DNA of 64,000 nt. Origin: Perkinsus olseni (lineage: Eukaryota > Perkinsozoa > Perkinsida > Perkinsidae). Each line of letters starts with the position of its first letter. Position 1 is the first letter of the stretch. Shown one piece after another: positions 61,774 through 64,000 of this stretch. Location: NCBI GenBank assembly GCA_013115135.1, contig JABANP010000195.1:1-64000 (forward strand), written 5' to 3'. The translations under genes were made by a program, and so were the position numbers. The notes beneath the pieces are model-generated. The model was not told the origin of the DNA. It searched no databases and saw only the letters and a program-made list of their open reading frames with translations.

Positions 61774-63801
61774 TTATCGTTCAACCATCAAAGCATCGTC
61801 TTTAAGGGAGACAGTGAGCTCGCAAGGGCCGAGCAGTGTATAGGGCTCGCCATCCAGCTGGGCCGGCAGCCGGGCCCCAGAGGACAGCGCTAATGTGATC
61901 TGCTTGCCTTGGCAGACAGCGTAGGGCGAGGAGAGCCCGACTTGGACTTTGCCCAGGTGGAAGAGGGAACTCACAGCCACCACCTCGATGATGCCATCGT
62001 CAACTCTCTGTTGCTGATAGCCGTGAGACCGCGGGCTGGTGGTACCCCAGAGGTCCACCGCTCCCGCAAAACTAGGTATATTAACGATAATAATATCGGC
62101 CAGATCGCCGTTACAAGGCAGCTCGACCGGTACGCCGTCACACATCAGAGAGACGTCCTTCAGAGACACAGGCTCCTCGCCGAGGAAATCCGCAAAGCCC
62201 AACTCGCCATACCGGACCTTATTCTCGAACCTCGTAGTGAATAGCTCCGGGAAGGTCTCCCGATGGTGATGGAACTGCCCCGCTATCCTCGCCGCTGCAC
62301 CGATGTCGAGGTAGTTGATAACCACCTTCCGCTCAGTCTCAGGCGAGAGGACCTGCAGTGCTGTATCTAGACCAGCCGTGTAGTCCTCATCCTCGATGAA
62401 CTCGCCGTACAGCCTAGGAGCCGACAAGGACCGTCGTATTCTATTGTGAGGGCGGTAGTAGTCAAACTTAACATTCCACCGGTCAAGACGCCGGAGGTGC
62501 CCTTCCGGGTGGGCTGCCATTGCCGTCCGCATGGAGACCTCGGACAGGTCTATCTCACGACCGCAGCCCAGGATGGCCGACAGGTCGTTGCCAGTCCCCA
62601 TGGGCATGATAGACACCGGTACTTTACTGAACTGTTTCGGACCATAGGCAGCCTCTATTTCCCCCAGTATCCACCCGACAGTACCGTCACCACCACACAC
62701 CATCACTCGGAGAGAGTCGGCTATCGGGCTGAAGGCCAGCAGAGCCGACCGTGGCTGGCCCGGCTTGGTAACATCAACGACTTGCCTAGGGTGCAAAGTG
62801 CCGTAGAGCAAATCTCGAACTTGCCGTCCCTGCAGCCCTCCACTCTTAGGGTTGATAAAACACAGTACAGGGCTGGTGGTGCCACAGGCCTGGCAGCCCT
62901 CCCGAGAGACAACGAACGATGGAGTGACAACAGGACGAGGGTCCTCGACTTTCGGCGGTGCTGTCTTGGGTGATGAAGGCTTCCTGCGGCCCCTAACGGC
63001 TTGTACCAGTTTATAAAGTCCCAAACTCAGTTTCGCTATCGACCACCTGCTGCTCGTCGGCTCGGCAGTGTCCGCTAGGAGAGGCGTGGAGCACTCGGTG
63101 GAGGCCCTCGGGCTCAAAACTCCATCAACGTCACTTTGTGTCCTTGGCTTCGGCGTCGAGGACGCCCTGTCCACAAAGCAGGCCGGCTTGAGACAGGCGA
63201 ACCCAAGCGGGCCGAGGTCGCACTTGGCGCCGATTTTCTCCCGGCACTTCCCTGCATGAACGTATCGTCTGCACATCACGCAACGGTAATCCTGCTCGGA
63301 ACTGCAGGGCTTGTAGCAAACTTGGCAGTTCATCGCTTCAGCTGGCAAGTTGCCCCTCAGCCAGCGATGCTTGGGAGGGTACTCAGTGAAGTCCCAACGG
63401 CACGGTACACGATGGGCGTGCCTGTGAGCGCAGTAAAAGTGCGCCACTTGGCCGCAAATGATGCACTCACAGCCCTGCTGCTGGTGCTCCGCCCTCGAAG
63501 GGACCAGCACTGCCGCCAAGGCCTTTCGCCGCCAGGTCTCGCCAGCCACGTAGATGCTCTTGCCGCAGATGTCGCAGATCTTAGGCGACTCCCAGGAGAA
63601 GATAGCTCGCCAGCGATGGTTGCTCGAGGGCCGATCTCTCGAGGCCATGGCCTTGAGCCATCCCGCAACGGCTGTCATGCGGTCCCGGTTAAGACGCTGT
63701 TTATAGGAAGCAAAACGTGCATTGGCAAGTCTGTGGAGGAGGTAGATGGAGACCAGCCCCACTAGGACCGTGGTCACCACAGACACCCAGTCGATAGTCA
63801 T
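61774..63801 (-). CDS. Diacylglycerol kinase, DGK-epsilon-like layout (675 aa, single exon)
   Basis: The enzyme phosphorylates diacylglycerol to phosphatidic acid at membranes. The ATG at 63801 opens an N-terminal transmembrane helix (about residues 3-25, VSVVTTVLVGLVSIYLLH). Two Cys/His-rich C1 domains follow: about 60-140 (CDICGK...CIICGQVAHFYCAHR) and about 155-210 (CQVCYKPC...CVMCRRYVHAGKC). The catalytic domain spans about 310-420, with CFINPKSGG, the ATP-binding GGDGTVGWIL and MGTGNDLS. The accessory domain spans about 465-660 (NYLDIGAAARIAGQFHHHRE, IIIVNIPSFAGAVDLWG, DDGIIEVVAV, QLDGEPYTL). This order matches DGK-epsilon: no EF hands, membrane helix first. It is intronless, unlike its neighbours. 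Stop TAA. Confidence 0.95.
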   Translation of the reverse strand: MTIDWVSVVTTVLVGLVSIYLLHRLANARFASYKQRLNRDRMTAVAGWLKAMASRDRPSSNHRWRAIFSWESPKICDICGKSIYVAGETWRRKALAAVLVPSRAEHQQQGCECIICGQVAHFYCAHRHAHRVPCRWDFTEYPPKHRWLRGNLPAEAMNCQVCYKPCSSEQDYRCVMCRRYVHAGKCREKIGAKCDLGPLGFACLKPACFVDRASSTPKPRTQSDVDGVLSPRASTECSTPLLADTAEPTSSRWSIAKLSLGLYKLVQAVRGRRKPSSPKTAPPKVEDPRPVVTPSFVVSREGCQACGTTSPVLCFINPKSGGLQGRQVRDLLYGTLHPRQVVDVTKPGQPRSALLAFSPIADSLRVMVCGGDGTVGWILGEIEAAYGPKQFSKVPVSIMPMGTGNDLSAILGCGREIDLSEVSMRTAMAAHPEGHLRRLDRWNVKFDYYRPHNRIRRSLSAPRLYGEFIEDEDYTAGLDTALQVLSPETERKVVINYLDIGAAARIAGQFHHHRETFPELFTTRFENKVRYGELGFADFLGEEPVSLKDVSLMCDGVPVELPCNGDLADIIIVNIPSFAGAVDLWGTTSPRSHGYQQQRVDDGIIEVVAVSSLFHLGKVQVGLSSPYAVCQGKQITLALSSGARLPAQLDGEPYTLLGPCELTVSLKDDALMVER

Positions 63802-63831
63802 AGAATAAATTCAATTCTGAGACGATATATT

Positions 63832-63990
63832 GAGCGGAGCGAAGCAGCTCCCTCCCTTGCTACCCCAACCAAACCCGTACTGTTCCCTGATACATGTTTG
63901 GGTGAAACTACTGCTGCGTCCTTTTCTGGGCCAAAAAAACTTAGCGGAGCGAAGCCGCTCTACCCTGACCACCACAACCAAACCCGTTAA
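63832..63990. repeat. Two copies of a short repeat containing GCGGAGCGAAGC
   Basis: Positions 63832-63880 and 63942-63990 share GAGCGGAGCGAAGC or TAGCGGAGCGAAGC, then a C/T-rich stretch and CAACCAAACCCGT. The 12-mer recurs exactly on either strand at about 14598, 15900, 16144, 20072, 28897 and 51402, with near matches at about 17895 and 34990. Confidence 0.8.
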
Positions 63991-64000
63991 CCGCTCCTCA

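Noticed and set aside
62446..63765. Plus-strand ORFs of 175 and 209 aa
   Set aside because: They are shadows of the diacylglycerol kinase on the opposite strand.
1..64000. CRISPR arrays, prophage, operons, ribosome binding sites
   Set aside because: No regularly spaced direct repeats or bacterial gene organisation. The genes have introns and are eukaryotic.

Overview
The window is nuclear DNA from a unicellular eukaryote, most likely a Perkinsus-type alveolate; this is an inference, not proven. GC looks close to 50%. Genes carry many short GT-AG introns, mostly 45-60 bp where I could fix both ends. Protein families include a Mei2-type RNA-binding protein and the flagellar protein CFAP57, so the cell builds a motile flagellum at some stage. 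TAA, TAG and TGA all end real genes, so the code is standard. There are no operons, CRISPR arrays, rRNA genes or intact transposons.

Layout. (1) 0.8-6.8 kb, minus strand: a loose cluster of small proteins with hydrophobic leaders and a shared short motif after the leader. (2) 9.6-10.6 kb, minus: a three-exon Myb/SANT-like protein whose exons join exactly in frame. (3) 12.5-14.2 kb, plus: a nine-exon coiled-coil protein. (4) 15.1-19.5 kb, minus: two tandem alpha/beta-hydrolases with matching exon phases. (5) 19.8-24.0 kb, minus: CIAO3/NAR1, a cytosolic iron-sulfur assembly protein. (6) 24-36 kb: a weakly coding accessory region holding a PRA1-like membrane protein, an unrecognised serine-rich protein, tRNA-Phe, tRNA-His, several tRNA-like relics and a Cache-like membrane sensor. 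(7) 36.5-40.2 kb, minus: a coiled-coil protein with one in-frame TGA. (8) 40.2-45.6 kb: repeats with no secure gene. (9) 45.6-54.4 kb, minus: CFAP57. (10) 55.0-58.0 kb, minus: an ER class I alpha-mannosidase (GH47) with a one-base frame slip at its most conserved motif. (11) 59.5-61.3 kb, minus: the Mei2-like protein. (12) 61.8-63.8 kb, minus: a single-exon diacylglycerol kinase.

The genes do not form one pathway. They are housekeeping (Fe-S assembly, N-glycan trimming), signalling (diacylglycerol kinase, Cache-like sensor), flagellar and RNA-regulatory genes, separated by repeat-rich DNA. The least explained signals are the secreted-protein cluster, a 12-mer (GCGGAGCGAAGC) scattered on both strands, a perfect 40-bp-arm hairpin, a divergent foldback repeat, and two conserved genes each carrying a single lesion.

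Limits: exon joins were made by eye from splice signals, reading frame and remembered family sequences. Where a join is unresolved I say so.
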